Below the pieces are notes generated by a model. That model searched no databases. It had not been told where the DNA came from and saw only the letters and a program-made list of their open reading frames with translations. From assembly GCF_001641265.1 (NCBI RefSeq), contig NW_020167525.1:474501-538500 (forward strand): 64,000 nt of DNA, given 5' to 3'. Origin of the DNA: Pseudogymnoascus destructans. Taxonomy: Eukaryota; Ascomycota; Leotiomycetes; Thelebolales; Thelebolaceae. Below are positions 1 through 12,300 of the stretch, piece after piece (position 1 is the stretch's first letter; each line of letters begins with the position of its first letter). A program made the position numbers and the translations under genes.

Positions 1-778
1 CGATGGTCATCAAGAAACGCAGAAATCCCGGTATAATACTGTATATTCCTACTCTATATATCCAGCCCCGATCCATGGCCCCGTCCAAAGTAGAGGTGCG
101 ACTATTCCAAAGTCGCACCAACCACCAACCAGCCCTCCAGACGTCCACTGCCTCCTCTGGCCTAGCGCTCCAGGCCTTGATCCTATCCCGAATCCAATGT
201 CAGCTCCCAGCTCCCAGCCCTCGCCGTATCCTCTAGTGTATGTGTTTATGGGTGGAAGTTACTATCCAGCCAAGTCCGCCGGCCCAAGGTTGCTCTGTCG
301 GGGGTGATATCCAAGGTATTGCCGAGCTATTGTGTTTGTTTCGTATCGCCAGTCTTTGGTAAGGGTGTGGTTGTTAGTCGGAGACAGAAGAGCGTCGAAA
401 GCTAGATATATCCACATTAGTTTGGCACTGTTCTAGATGGATCCAGATATCAGTTAGTGGTTTGTGATGAAGGGGAACGCAGACCTACCTAGTAGATCTG
501 TGCCCGAGTTGTGGATGGGCTGCTGGAAGTTCTTGGCCGAAGCAGGAACGAGCGGAGGAAAAGAAGAGGAAAAGAAGAGGCTGACGAGAAGCTGTACTTA
601 CCTTGTGTGAAGCTGGCATAATGTTAGCAGCCACGAAGAGCACGACACAGAAGGAAACTCCAATGTGAAAACATTAGAAAGAAGCTGCTAAAGTAGCACG
701 GAAAACAGGAAGAAGAAACGGAAGAAATAGACAAATTTGAAATAGATAAACGAACCAAATACCAACCGTTAAACGAGT
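1..778. other. No confident gene
   Basis: Only short open frames without recognisable domains are visible. There are purine-rich tracts around 540-760 and a possible minus-strand splice donor near 600, but I cannot assemble a supported exon chain. This is the left flank of the hAT insertion; its last 8 bases (779-786) are the first copy of the hAT target duplication. Confidence 0.5.
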
Positions 779-943
779 GTGATCATCAGTGTTCGGCGGA
801 TCGTATCCGGATCTGATCCTGAGCCCTCACGGGTAAGATCATGATCCGTCTGAGGTCTGACGGATAGATACGGGTTATATCCGGATCTTCAGGATAATGA
901 GGCTTAAAATATAAAAATAGAATAGATAAAATAACTTATATAA

Positions 944-3589
944 CTACTCTTCCCCCTCGTGATCAGCGTCTTCGGCTTCACTTTCTTCAACCTCTAGTAT
1001 ATGACCCCAATCTCGTAAACAGAGTAAATATCGAAGTGTTTCAGGAGAGAGCCTGTTCCTTTTCTTCGTAAGAATATCAGCTCCATTACTAAAGACCCGT
1101 TCTGATGGAGCTGATGTTGCAGGAATTGCCAAATGGTCTCGAGCAATTGCAGCTATAATTGGATATTGATATTGCTTTGCTGCCCAATATTTGAGGATAT
1201 CTGTTGCTGGACCTGGCCGGGGCTCAACAAGCCAGCGCTTCCATTCTGGTTCTTGGTAAATACTATGAGAGAGATATAAATCGTCGTCGGAGTCACGTTC
1301 TGTAGGTAATTGTGGTAAATCAGCCTCAGCTTCCCTTTTCTCTTCTTCAAGATAGTATTGGCGGTCTCTATATTGAATAAAGACGTCGTGGAACTGCTGC
1401 TTAACCCTATTCCGTTTGACTTCTTCAGTACTGCTTGGCCAAAGACTGTTGAATACATTAAGATTCATACGTGGATCGCAAATTGTAGCTACCCCTGAAT
1501 GACTCCATCATTGATTCATAGCAAGCGTGTAAGGACACAGGGAATACGGCTCTCCGTAGGTGCATATGGGAGTGCGAGTCGGAGGTGATGCTGTATTCTA
1601 TCCTATAGGTCTACTACGAAGGATACAAAAAAGATGAAGGGGGAACTCCGTTGAGTCTGTTTCCTTAACTCCCGAAACGGGCCCGACTCGGTTATCCCAA
1701 CCCTAGCCCTGAACCTTCCACCGCAACAGGTCTACATCAGCCCTGAACCCTATACACTTACCATCCCCCACTATAGTGTAACTCGCTATGTGATCCTCTA
1801 CTGGTTCGAAACCTCACCGAGTCGGATTCCATGTTTGTAGTGACCGTAACAGTTCTGAGACAGGTTCTTCGAGTATGTCAGATTCCATGTTTGTAGTGAC
1901 CGTAACAGTTCTGAGACAGGTTCTTCGAGTATCTAGGTACGGAGGCATCCTTACAAAGCGTATAGTACTCATTAAGCTTCTTATGAGCAGCGATACAAGC
2001 TAGGCCGATCGTTGATGATATATCAACTTCCTTCTGTAAAGCCTCAAGCTTCTTTATCATCTTTAGATACTGAGGAATTGCGAAGTTGAGCATTGGATAT
2101 AAGCTAGCTTGTAGCTTTTGTGACGGCTTAACAAATATAAAGAAGAAATTCTGAAGAGCGTGGAGCATTATCCAATCCTCTGGTGTAAGAGCGATATCTC
2201 TCATACTTAGATCCATTTTCTGAGTAGCACAGATCGCTGTAATTGGCATCTGTAGCTTAATAGCTGTTGAAACCATTTCGTACGTTGAGTTCCACCGGAC
2301 TGGCATATCGAGTGATAGTTGTAGCTTCTTAAGACCAGCTGCTATAGTCTGCTTTTGAAGAGCATCTTTTCATTGCCTTCGATTTCTGAATACATAGATA
2401 TGTCTTTGTAGCTTACCAAGAGTATTCTTAACTTCAATATTACTATCGAAGCTTACTGGAATCCGTGCAGCTCCCTGCTCACACCGATAACTCTCAACTT
2501 GCTCAGCAGGGGCTGCTTTTAAAGTCTTAAGAGCATCTTGAACAGCAATATTGATAATATGGGCTATGCATCGTACATCTCCCTCCTTGGCTCTAAACGT
2601 CCAGGGTTGTTGTGTTGTAACTTCCTGGTCTCTGGCTATTTTCTCATATTCCGCAAGCATAACAGTATTAGCTGAGGCGTTATCCCTTGTACAGGTAAAG
2701 ACAGCTCCTGTAATACCCATATCGCCCGTTACAATTGCTAATTGTTGAGCTAGATATTCGCCGCTATGGATAGGCTCTTGAAGATGTACAACGTCAAGTA
2801 CTTTAGATTTCTGTTGCCATTTATTGTTGATCCAGTGTGCAGTAATCGCAGCGTAGTCTGTATAATTCCGTGCAGACCATGCATCTGTCGTTATTGATAT
2901 CCGGCCTCCTCTCTTAATATGAGAATGGAGCTCAAGTTGTAGCTGGCCTCAGTGATATGAGAACTGACGCTGTAGTTCTCGGTGTAGCGTATGAGCTGAT
3001 ATTGCCATAGTTATTGGGCTTAAGAATTAAACTAATTCACGGAATGAATAGCTTTCAACAAGGTGTATCGATAGATTATTCGACACAATGAACTGTAGTA
3101 ATAACTCCTTATACTTTGAAGGATTACCAGGTTGCTTTAGTAGAGCTGATGGGCATGGGTTGAAGAACGATGATGTACTGCTTGACACACTAGACGGCTG
3201 TCTCTTCTTATTTTTAAGGGTACTGTTGGATGCTTTAAGGAATAATGCCTCCATAGATTACCTGTCGACGATTGCTTTAATCCTTGTGGTGGTAGTGAAT
3301 ATCCACAGCCTGGTTGTAGGCATATCATTTTTATGGTCGGAGGCCGAGTATCAAGTAATTCCCGATGATATAAGCCCTTTGTGAAGAGCTTCGACGATGT
3401 CGGTGGTAGTACTACCCTTGGATGTTGAGGTAGGTTAATCGATACGTCAACTGCTTCAACTGAAGGCTGAATAGGGGTAGGTTGAGGTGGAAGATGTGGT
3501 AACGATAGCTCTTCTATTTGAGAATAGCTCTCATGATCTGACGGCAAATCTGATAATTCTGAGTCGCTCATTTTTACTGTAATCGTCAC
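944..3589 (-). pseudogene. hAT transposase, decayed and split by a solo LTR
   Basis: The gene reads right to left. An acidic N-terminus begins at 3589, followed by a BED-type zinc-finger remnant (C-X4-C, later H-X4-H, about 3300-3180). Around 2900 comes a TTDAWSARN block that fits the first catalytic aspartate, then TRDNASANT near 2690, CIAHIINIAV near 2570 and MPVRWNST near 2300. The C-terminal hAT dimerisation region is at about 1200-1010 (PATSAPSERVFSNGADILTK). In-frame stops and frame changes occur near 3140, 2370 and 1500, and a solo LTR at 1528-1955 cuts the gene between the RNase-H-like core and the dimerisation domain. The family assignment rests on motif order and on the matching terminal repeats and 8-bp duplication. 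It cannot give a functional protein as it stands. Confidence 0.88.
1528..1955 (+). mobile_element. Solo LTR-3 inside the hAT transposase
   Basis: It starts TGTAAGGACACAGGGAATAC and ends GGAGGCATCCTTACA, with a perfect 5-bp duplication aagcg at 1523-1527 and 1956-1960. The TG...CA ends and 5-bp duplication identify a solo LTR. It is longer than the copy at 40594-40906. A segment of about 55 bp is tandemly duplicated at about 1825-1930, and the middle part differs. No internal retroelement with intact LTR-3 ends is present in the window. Confidence 0.88.
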
Positions 3590-3802
3590 ATTACGATGGT
3601 ATTTGAACCAGTATTACAGAATCAATTCTACGTCTATTATGTGGCCTTGGCTACTCTTGGCTATTCTTGGCATTATCTGTAAGATCTGGATATATCCTCA
3701 GACCGTACGGATAGATCATAATTATGGCGGATAGGATATATCCGGATCAGTATCCGGATCAGCTCAGGTCATACACGATCCATGCTGAACACTGGTGATC
3801 AT

Positions 3803-5400
3803 TGCCAGAGCTCTGAGCTGCACTGCTAATAAATATTAACCCAAAACATGAGAACGAAACGATACCTAGACCTGTTGAGTATAACCGGCCATATATGCCA
3901 ATGGCCAGGGACCCCAAACGAATACCAAGCTCTGTATCCATCTCTAAACCAAGAGCTAAGAAACACAAGTAAAACACGAAAAAGCAGAGGAGAAAACGGA
4001 GACCTCGTTCAAACCAGAAGTACCTGCCTATGCATCACTGATGACAGCTGCCTAAGAACAGCTCCACGGATCGTGCATAATACACCCCAAAACACAGCCA
4101 AAATCAACCCTGAGCTATGCAACCTCTGTTTTTTCAGAATTGGGCAGGCGACCCCTTCAAGATCAAAAACACCATACAAATTGAGGATCTGCGCAAAGTA
4201 CTACCTTAATGGCTCAAAAATGCGCACTATGCAGAGCATTTCAAAGCTCATAAGATGCCTAGAAATGAGAAAATAAATCGGAAAATAAGTTGAGAATATA
4301 TTCAGGCTGTCCATGGGAGTGTGGGCGGCAGCGAGGACTCACCAGGTATCTTAGCACAGAAGATTACACTTAGGGCATCAGTATCGAGAGGGATAGTTCA
4401 GATACGGGCATGAAAGGGTATGGCTAGGTGTCGAGCATTAAGGTGGGAGGCGGCTTGGTGTTGAGTATCTAGTGTGAAGACACATGGGGAGCTTTGGATT
4501 GTGAGAATCCATCCTAGCTAGGGATCATTCTGGGTTTGAAGCCCAGAATGAGCCTAGGGAGGTGCTGACATGACAGGATGTCGAGGGCTGAGGGTATGGG
4601 AGGGTGTGGTGTCGATATCTTGGCACCTAAATACTTTAGTTAATGGCATTAAAGGCCGGAGAAATTTCAGCATAGAGACCAATATCTGGAAATCATTGCC
4701 ACTGTGATGATCAGCATGTGGGAGGGTCGGCTTGCTGTCCATTAGAGCGAAGAGAATTGTATGGAGTATGCGCGGGATTTATAGGTAGCTTGGGCTTCAG
4801 CAAGGTCATGGATTCAAGAGTGGTTTTGGCTTTTGCAATTAGAAGAGGGGAGTTAGCGAAGACTCAGTTAGAAAAAGTGGTGATAGATATTACGATTATA
4901 GCTTACAGCTTGTTACGGTTGTTACAGTTGTTACGGTTGTTACGGGTGCAGCCTTAGCCACCAAGGCTACAACCGCTAAGCGGACAACTGTATATTACGA
5001 GGAATAGCCTCACCTTCCTTCCTTCTTCTTCTTCTTCTCTCTTTAGATTCAATCTAGCTTATTATTCTCCGGACTGGCTTCTTGACCTCTGTGACCATCG
5101 TAACAATAGATAGAGAGAGAAAGCTTGCCTTGATGTATTTCTAGCAAGATGATCTAATGGACTCTGGGGAGCACGACTGCCAGCTCGACTGTCATCTGTG
5201 TTAACAGTGGTACTGATGAGGGCTTGGATAACTGGACCTCTTAAAATATCAAGCTTCTCAAGCTGATACTGGCATTTGAAATGCCCCGAGAAAATACTCC
5301 AGATGATGACATGAGCTGTAGCAGCTCTGCTGAGGCTTGGCGGGGTTTTCCTGGTATTGTGCTGGGTGCATTAGAAATACAGAAGCAAACTCATCTCAAA
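3803..5400. other. No recognisable gene; degenerate flank
   Basis: Several open frames up to 142 codons exist (for example 3848-4276) but show no domain. Small direct repeats of a ttacggttg unit lie at 4912-4945, and a CTT-rich tract near 5015-5040. This probably belongs to the decayed KDZ element or its flank, but I see no terminal inverted repeat to mark the boundary. Confidence 0.4.
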
Positions 5401-7972
5401 GCCATTTAGATAGCTTACCTATCTAAATGTGAAGTTGTTGATTGTATAGAAAGGTAATAACAGCAGTAGAAATACAGTATTCAAGACATAGAAGTATGAG
5501 TGGAGGTGAAGAGATGGTGAACTCAGCAGAGGTATGGAAGCAAGCGATTTGTGGGATTCTAGCCCAAACTGGAAGGATCCCAGCTTTAATCTAGAGAGCT
5601 CCAATTTACCTAATATAGAAGTTCAAAGCCATTATTTCAAATGGAATTGGAATTTAATTATATTCTCTTCATACAGCTTCAATTTCAACTTATATCTGTG
5701 CCATTTCCTCCCTACAGTTCAGCGCCTGGATCCTGAAGTCCTGCTGCTCACATTACTCCCATGTCTCACTAGCAGTGCACTAGCGTTGCTACTAGTGAGC
5801 CTTGAAGGCCAAGATCCAGCTCATGTTGGCATGCTGTTTGATCTAAACTCAGTGGCCCTTTGGAATATACTGAGGCGACTTGCTTCCTTTCTGGATCAAT
5901 GCTGACAATGAACACCGGCTTGCTTCTAATGCCAGGAAGTCCCACGATTCCCTGGCTATTGTAGACAACCCTCATTTGAGGGAGTTGAAGAACTAGGTCC
6001 TCTGTCCTGCATTCTTTGATATCCGACACAATTGCAAACAGCTTTGCCTCGCCTGGAATCTTTTCGTGAACAAATCCAACTTCAAACCAGCAAATGCTCT
6101 TTCCCCAGATGGTAAAGCAACTCCCCACTTTAAAAGTTACCCTGTGCTGTATGTTAGATATTGCAATGCTTAATAGAAAGGAAATAAAAGCTTGAACTTA
6201 CGGATCAATGAAACTGAACTGGGAGAAGTACTGACTGCAATGGGCGGCTCCTAAGACTTGTAATATGCAGATCTTTGTAATCCACACGATATGCCTCTCG
6301 TAGTTTTTGCACGAACAGAAGCCCCTCCTAGAGCTGCTCTGACTGCAAAGGCAAACCCAACTCTTTCTCCACATCCTCCTGGCAGACGCATAGGGTGGCT
6401 TTTGGCGAGATGTGCCAGCAGTCAGGCTGGAGGACATTGATGGAGGCTTCTTCCACAATATCCCACTTCTTAGATGATGAGAGAAGGTGGTTCGTTAGTA
6501 TGGGGCACGTCTCGTGTAGATTTCACATCTGCGTCGAAAGTACATGCTCGTCATACTCAAAGGCATCATTCAAGAGGAGGCGCAGCGTGAGATTAACACA
6601 TTCCCTCCAGATTAGCACTTTCTCAACACTGTGGCCATTCAAATATTGAGCCTAGTGTTTGAACATGCTTTTCGTAGTTAGAAAGTAAATCAAACCCATG
6701 AAGAGAAGATATTTAAACATACCGATGTTTGTCTTCTCTGTGCAGAACATTACAAGCAAAGCTTGTCCCATAACGGTTGATGATATAATCAAGATGTAAA
6801 CCCTGATGCACGTTTGGTCGAGATCCCCAACTGCTAAAACTCCTTCGATCTGCTTGTTCCCAGTTTTAGGGAGTTCCTCTGTGTTGCCCAATCAAACTCG
6901 CTAACATCAGCACTGACTCCCACACCAATGGCCTCAATCGCCACTTCAAAGTCGACTGAGACTATAGATGGAGCATGGGATGAAGCCTGACTATTGTTGC
7001 TGCCCCTTGACTTGCTCATCTGCTCTGCGACAGAAGCGCATGTGCATAACTGAGTGTAGAACTGTCAACCTTGGAGAATGATGCGCCTGGCATCCTGACG
7101 GTGGTGCTCACTACTCCTCCGTGCACAAGTGATGGCGTTAGATTTTGCCATCATGGCAAAACAGTGCACTAATATCTCTTGAATTGTGAGTTGGTCTTTG
7201 TATCCTCCCCGGAATTCACCCCTCATTGCAGCAAAGAAGTTTGGCGTAATATCGTCTTTGCTAAGCTTCATACGAGACATGATAAGGGGCATTAAGACTG
7301 AGGCCATTCCCGCCTCTAAGAGGGACCAGGATTGGAGGTGGTGGAGGGGGGATTGTCGCATTCTCCATCTAGTTGGTGCCAGGAACTGGATAAATTCCTG
7401 GAAATACCGTCTCATCCCTGGTTTTGAGAGTATCGCTCTGATGAGGAGGTTGTGGCTCTGCTTAGCCTGCCCGTTATATTCTGAATGGCATAGATCTCCT
7501 GGCTTCGTCTGGATCGTATCTAATGCCAGAGTCAGCTTGAGCAGGCTCGTTTTCGTGCATCCCCCATTCCTGGAAATACTTCTTTCTTGCTGTTGGCGGC
7601 AGGGTATCTCCATATGCTCTGATCTGTTTCTGGCTGTAATGGTATCGTCCAAGTGCTACCGTGTCAAAGTCTAAATCCCCTTTCTGTGCTATTAAAGCAA
7701 GGCAAGATTGGCAGCCCTTTCCTGCATTTGGTCATAAAATGCCGCTGTTGTCATTTTGCTGTGGCATATTGCCTGTGAAGCATAACACTGGCGCCATTAC
7801 AAACCTATTATTCCTGTTGATTCAGAGAATCATGCCTTTATCAAGCTTTGGGATATCACTAAGGCATGATATAACGTCGTCCATCTTTGCACCATGCAGC
7901 CCAAGGGTAAGAACAAAGTTGTTTAATCGTTTTATTCGGTCTTGTAGGCATTGCACAGGTGTTGTCATGTAT

Positions 7973-8265
7973 TGTTACGGCTATAGTAACATGATGTCAT
8001 GGTTACAGGGCCAGGGCCTAGTAACGTGACGTGTGAGTCACAGTGGGAAGCGGGGTAGGCTGCCATGTGACGGGGCTAATGGATAGTTGCAGAAACTAGT
8101 GGATATTGGATAGTTGAGCTATCCACAAACTATCCTGAATATCTAGCTATCCGCCAACTATCCAGATTACCCATGAGGCACGACGCCACTATATAAGTAG
8201 ATAGTATTTCCTTAGATAGGAGCTTCGTGCTCAACTCAATATAGTATTTTTTACAATACTGTAAC
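7973..8265 (+). repeat. Truncated 5' LTR-1a of Gypsy-1 copy 1
   Basis: It matches the 3' LTR from TGTTACGG to the sequence around tactgtaac, then jumps at 8266 into 23 bases of unassigned sequence followed by mid-gag sequence. U3 is type a, with CTATCC/GGATAG words in both orientations at about 8088-8165. The TATA box is CTATATAAGTAG near 8190. Comparison with copy 2 shows the U5 tail, leader and about 370 bases of gag are missing. Confidence 0.9.
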
Positions 8266-8288
8266 AAGGAACGAAGGAAATTTTTGTA

Positions 8289-9387
8289 TCCTGGAACGGA
8301 TTCCTCAAAACGCTTAAGGCAAACTTCGGAGACATTGATGAACGACGAAATGCAGTCAGGGCACTCCAGGCTCTCAAGCAGAGAGGGTCAGCAGTTGCAT
8401 ACACCGCTGAGTTTCAACAGCATGCAACACTCACCAACTGGGAAGACGAGGCTATCTGTGACCAATTCTACGCAGGTCTGAAAGACCATGTGAAGGACAA
8501 AATCTCAAGGTCTGACAAACCAGATGACCTTAGAGAGATGATTGAATTGGCTCAGAAGATTGACAATCGTCACTACGAACGGCAACTCGAGAAGAAAGGG
8601 GGACTACCTAGTCAACACTGGACTCAGAAGAGAAGACAAACAAAGAGTCATTGGCCCCAACCTATGGAACTTGACGCTACTTTCAAGCCTAATGGCAAAC
8701 CCCACAATCCCAACAAGGAGCGACAGTTCCAAGAACAGCTCTGTTTCAACTGCAATAAGCCTGGACACATAGCGCGAAACTGCAGACAGTCAAAGAAAGG
8801 GAATGGAGGACAAAAGTATGGCAAACAGCTTAATGCTACTTGGCAAGGTCAAGGCGGGTGCAAGCCCCCCACGAGGACAGCTATGTGCCACGTTAAAAGG
8901 AAAAAAGAACTGGAGTATTACTACTCAGGATCTCGAGGAATTCCACTTGTCAAACAGAGAAGACAAGAACGATGACAAGGAGCTCACTAGTTCTCAAAAG
9001 CAATGGTTACAAGCATTTGAGAAGACAGCAAGTAAGACTCTCTTCAAGGAACAACTGCCAGGAGCAGTAAGAACCTTCAAGGAAGCCATGCTTCAGGAGA
9101 CGGTCGATCAAAGAATTCCTGTGCCCAAGCCACCAATGAGCTGGCAGGACACTACACAATACTGGGAGGTTGCAGTTCGCACAGTGAGGTGCCGACCGGA
9201 ATACCCTCACCAGCAGGAAAGCATCCCAAGAGAAGAAAAGGGAACACGAGTGTTAGAAGCACACGAACGCCTACGCCGTGAAGCAGAACGAAGAAGAGAA
9301 GGGACACCACTTCTACGACCATTAGAATATGGTGAACATGATGGATTTTCCTCAGACGGTTATTCCTCAGACGATTCAAAAAACTAG
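8289..9387 (+). pseudogene. gag: gag of Gypsy-1 copy 1, 5'-truncated and frameshifted
   Basis: It encodes the capsid and nucleocapsid of the retrotransposon particle. The reading frame begins abruptly at a WNGFLKTL block with no start codon. A conserved FGDIDE capsid motif follows, then the CCHC zinc knuckle CFNCNKPGHIARNC (about 8741-8782). After about 8850 the homology with copy 2 continues in another frame (8803-9387), because extra bases lie in the region matching the copy 2 LNATW-GQL segment. The C-terminus has acidic Ser/Asp repeats and ends SKN, as in copy 2. The capsid part is clearly more diverged from copy 2 than pol is, which suggests a different gag lineage. It is non-functional. 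Confidence 0.9.
9378..9384 (+). promoter_or_regulatory. Candidate -1 ribosomal frameshift heptamer A AAA AAC
   Basis: In the gag frame the last codons are TCA AAA AAC TAG, so A_AAA_AAC fits the X_XXY_YYZ slippery consensus directly before the stop. Pol is open in the -1 frame from this point to beyond 9456. Thirteen bases downstream CAGT (9398-9401) can pair with ACTG (9407-9410) around an AGGCC loop. Copy 2 has the same heptamer. Confidence 0.65.
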
Positions 9388-12300
9388 GAGTCCTCGGCAG
9401 TAGGCCACTGGCGAGCGACACAGAGAGGCTTAGTACAAACCAGCTATGCGCCACAATGGGCGGCATGCAGCTATATGTGGTTGCTAAGATACAACAGCAA
9501 CACCTCCGAGCTATGATAGACTCAGGAGCAACGGGCAACTTTATGACAAAGAAAGTAGCAGACACACACGGTTTCAGGACGCAGCTGAAGACCGATCCAT
9601 ACCCATTAATGGTTGTAGATGGAGAGCCCATCTCAACTAACAACGGAATGGTGACCCACGAGACGGTCCCATTAGAAATGGTCATGCTACGCGGACACAA
9701 GGAAACGATACAGTTTGATATCGTGCACATGGACAATCATGCATGCATACTTGGTGTACTGTGGCTCAAGAAACACAACCCCCAGATCGACTGGCGGAAT
9801 GAGAAAGTTGTGATGAGCCAATGCGCATGTGAACAACGAACGGACATGCCGCAGAAGGAGAAAACCTCCAAAGACCGGAAGGAGTTATGTGCGACCACCG
9901 AGTCTGATGACCCAGCCCAGGCATCCTCACTGAAGCAAATACCAGTGGAGTATAAGGAATACGAGCAGTTATTCCGGGAAGGCCCTACCGAAGAGGCGCT
10001 TCCTAAGCACCAACCATGGGATCATGAGATACCTATCATGGAAGGAAAGAGTCCACCGTTCGGACCAATATATCAGATGTCAGCAGCAGAGCTGGACATA
10101 CTGAAGGAATACATTGACGAGAACCTCGCGAAACGGTTCATTCGACCATCGACATCACCAGCAGGAAGTCCAATACTATTTGTGCCAAAGAAGGACAAGA
10201 AGCTAAGACTCTGCGTGGACTATCGAGGAACGAATAATGTCACTATCAAAGATAGATATGCCTTACCTTTGATAAGCGAACTACACGATCGGTTCCAGGG
10301 AGCCAAGATATTTACCAAGCTGGACCTCAGAGGCGCCTATAACCTGATTCGAATCAAGAAAGGGGATGAGTGGAAAACAGCATTCCGCACCCGCTATGGC
10401 TTGTTCGAATACTTGGTTATGCCCTTTGGTCTAACAAATGCACCAGCATCCATGCAGAGGCTCATGAATGCAGCTCTCCATGAATACTTGGATGTGTTTG
10501 TTATCGTCTACCTAGACGATATCTTAGTCTACTCAGGAGACCCAACGGAACACATTGGTCATGTTCAGAAGGTATTACAGAAGTTAAAGGAGCATCGGTT
10601 ACTCCTCAAGCCAGAAAAATGCGAATTCCACAAGGATCAAGTAGAATTCTTAGGCTACATTGTCGGAACGCATGGCATCAAAATGGACCAAGCAAAGGTC
10701 ACAGCAGTGTTGGAATGGCCAACACCAACCACGGTCAAAGAAGTACAAGCCTTCTTAGGCTTTGCCAACTTCTACCGGAGGTTTATTATGGGATATTCCA
10801 AGGTAGCTCAACCACTTACAGAGCTTACAAGGAAAGACCTTACGTTCGAATGGACAAGCAAGGCAGAGGCTGCTTTTCAGGAACTTAAGACGAAGTTCAC
10901 AGAAGCACCTATCCTAGTCACATTCGACCCTGCAAAGAGGATTGTCTTAAAGACAGACTCCTCTGACTTCGCGATTGGAGCCTGTCTAAGTCAGCCAGAC
11001 AAAGACAAGAAGCTTAAGCCAGTTGCATATTACTCTAGAAAACTGTCACCTGCAGAGCTCAACTATGACATCCATGACAAGGAGCTGATAGCTATTGTCG
11101 TTGCTTTTGAGCAATGGCGAGTATATCTTGAAGGATCGACCTACCCAGTACAGGTATGGACGGATCACAAGAATCTCATATACTTCACCACAACCAAGGT
11201 TTTAAACCGCAGACAAGTCCGATGGGCAGAGACACTCGCAGCCTACAACTTCACAATTACATATCGCAAGGGCTCTGAGAATGCAAGAGCCGACGCTCTT
11301 AGCAGAAGGACCGACTACATCGGCCCTAAAGAGGAAAGACCTAGAGCCATATTGAAGAAAACAGATGCAGGAATGCAATACAACGAGTTGCTAGCCACGA
11401 TTGCCACTGTGGAGAACTCGGAGTTGGAAGAAAGACTCAAGAAAGCTTATGCAACAGATGAATGTGCAAAGCGAGTCTTAATAAAAACCGAAGGCGACTT
11501 CGCCATCGATGAACAAGGATTGATCCGATTCAAAGGATTAGTGTATGTCCCAAACAAAATGAGACGCCCACTAGTGCAAGAACAACACTCGCTACCAGCA
11601 CACGGCCATCAGGGAGTAACATGCACCTTCGAACGAATCACCCGACACTACTACTTCCCAGGTATGAGGAAGCAGGTGGAAACAGTAGTAAGAGAGTGCG
11701 ACATTTGCAGCAAATCCAAAACCAATAGGCACTTGCCATATGGACAGCTGAAATCGACTCCAGTACCAACAGGAGCGTGGAAATCTATAGCTTTGGACTT
11801 CATTGTCAAGCTACCACCCTCTCGGGACCCGTTAACAGGAGTAGTATTTGACGCTATCCTGGTTATTACGGAAAGACTCACGAAATATGGAATATTTGTG
11901 CCATATTTAGAAGCTAGCGATGCTGAAGCACTCGCATACACCTTTCTTCGAGTCATATTAGCCGATCACGGATTACCGGAAGAAATCATCTCAGACAGAG
12001 ACAAGCTTTTTACTTCGAAATTTTGGAAATCTTTAATGGCACTTTTGGGAACAAATCATAAGCTATCGACAGCTTTCCATCCCCAAACAGACGGTCAAAC
12101 AGAAAGACTGAATCAAACCCTTGAACAATACCTACGGAGTTATGTCAACCACCAACAAGACAATTGGGTTCAGATATTACCCATCGCACAGTTCGCATAT
12201 AACAGCGCGATGACCGAAGCAACAAAAGTCTCACCGTTCTTTGCCAATTACGGCTATCAGCCAGAGGCATATAGACAACCACGACCGGATGAATCAAGAG

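Larger units (their letters stand above)
787..3794 (-). mobile_element. hAT DNA transposon with perfect 8-bp target duplication
   Basis: The ends are CAGTGTTCGGCGGATCG (787) and, inverted, CAGTGTTCAGCATGGATC (3794). The CAGTG start is typical of hAT termini. The exact 8-bp duplication gtgatcat lies at 779-786 and 3795-3802. Subterminal arrays rich in GGATATATCC-like words occur at both ends. The element is 3008 bp including a 428-bp solo LTR. Its transposase runs on the minus strand and is decayed. The clean target duplication shows the outer boundaries are undisturbed. Confidence 0.92.

Noticed and set aside
3848..4276. 142-codon plus-strand frame beside the hAT element
   Set aside because: No recognisable motif and no support from neighbouring structure; listed only as part of the gene-free stretch.
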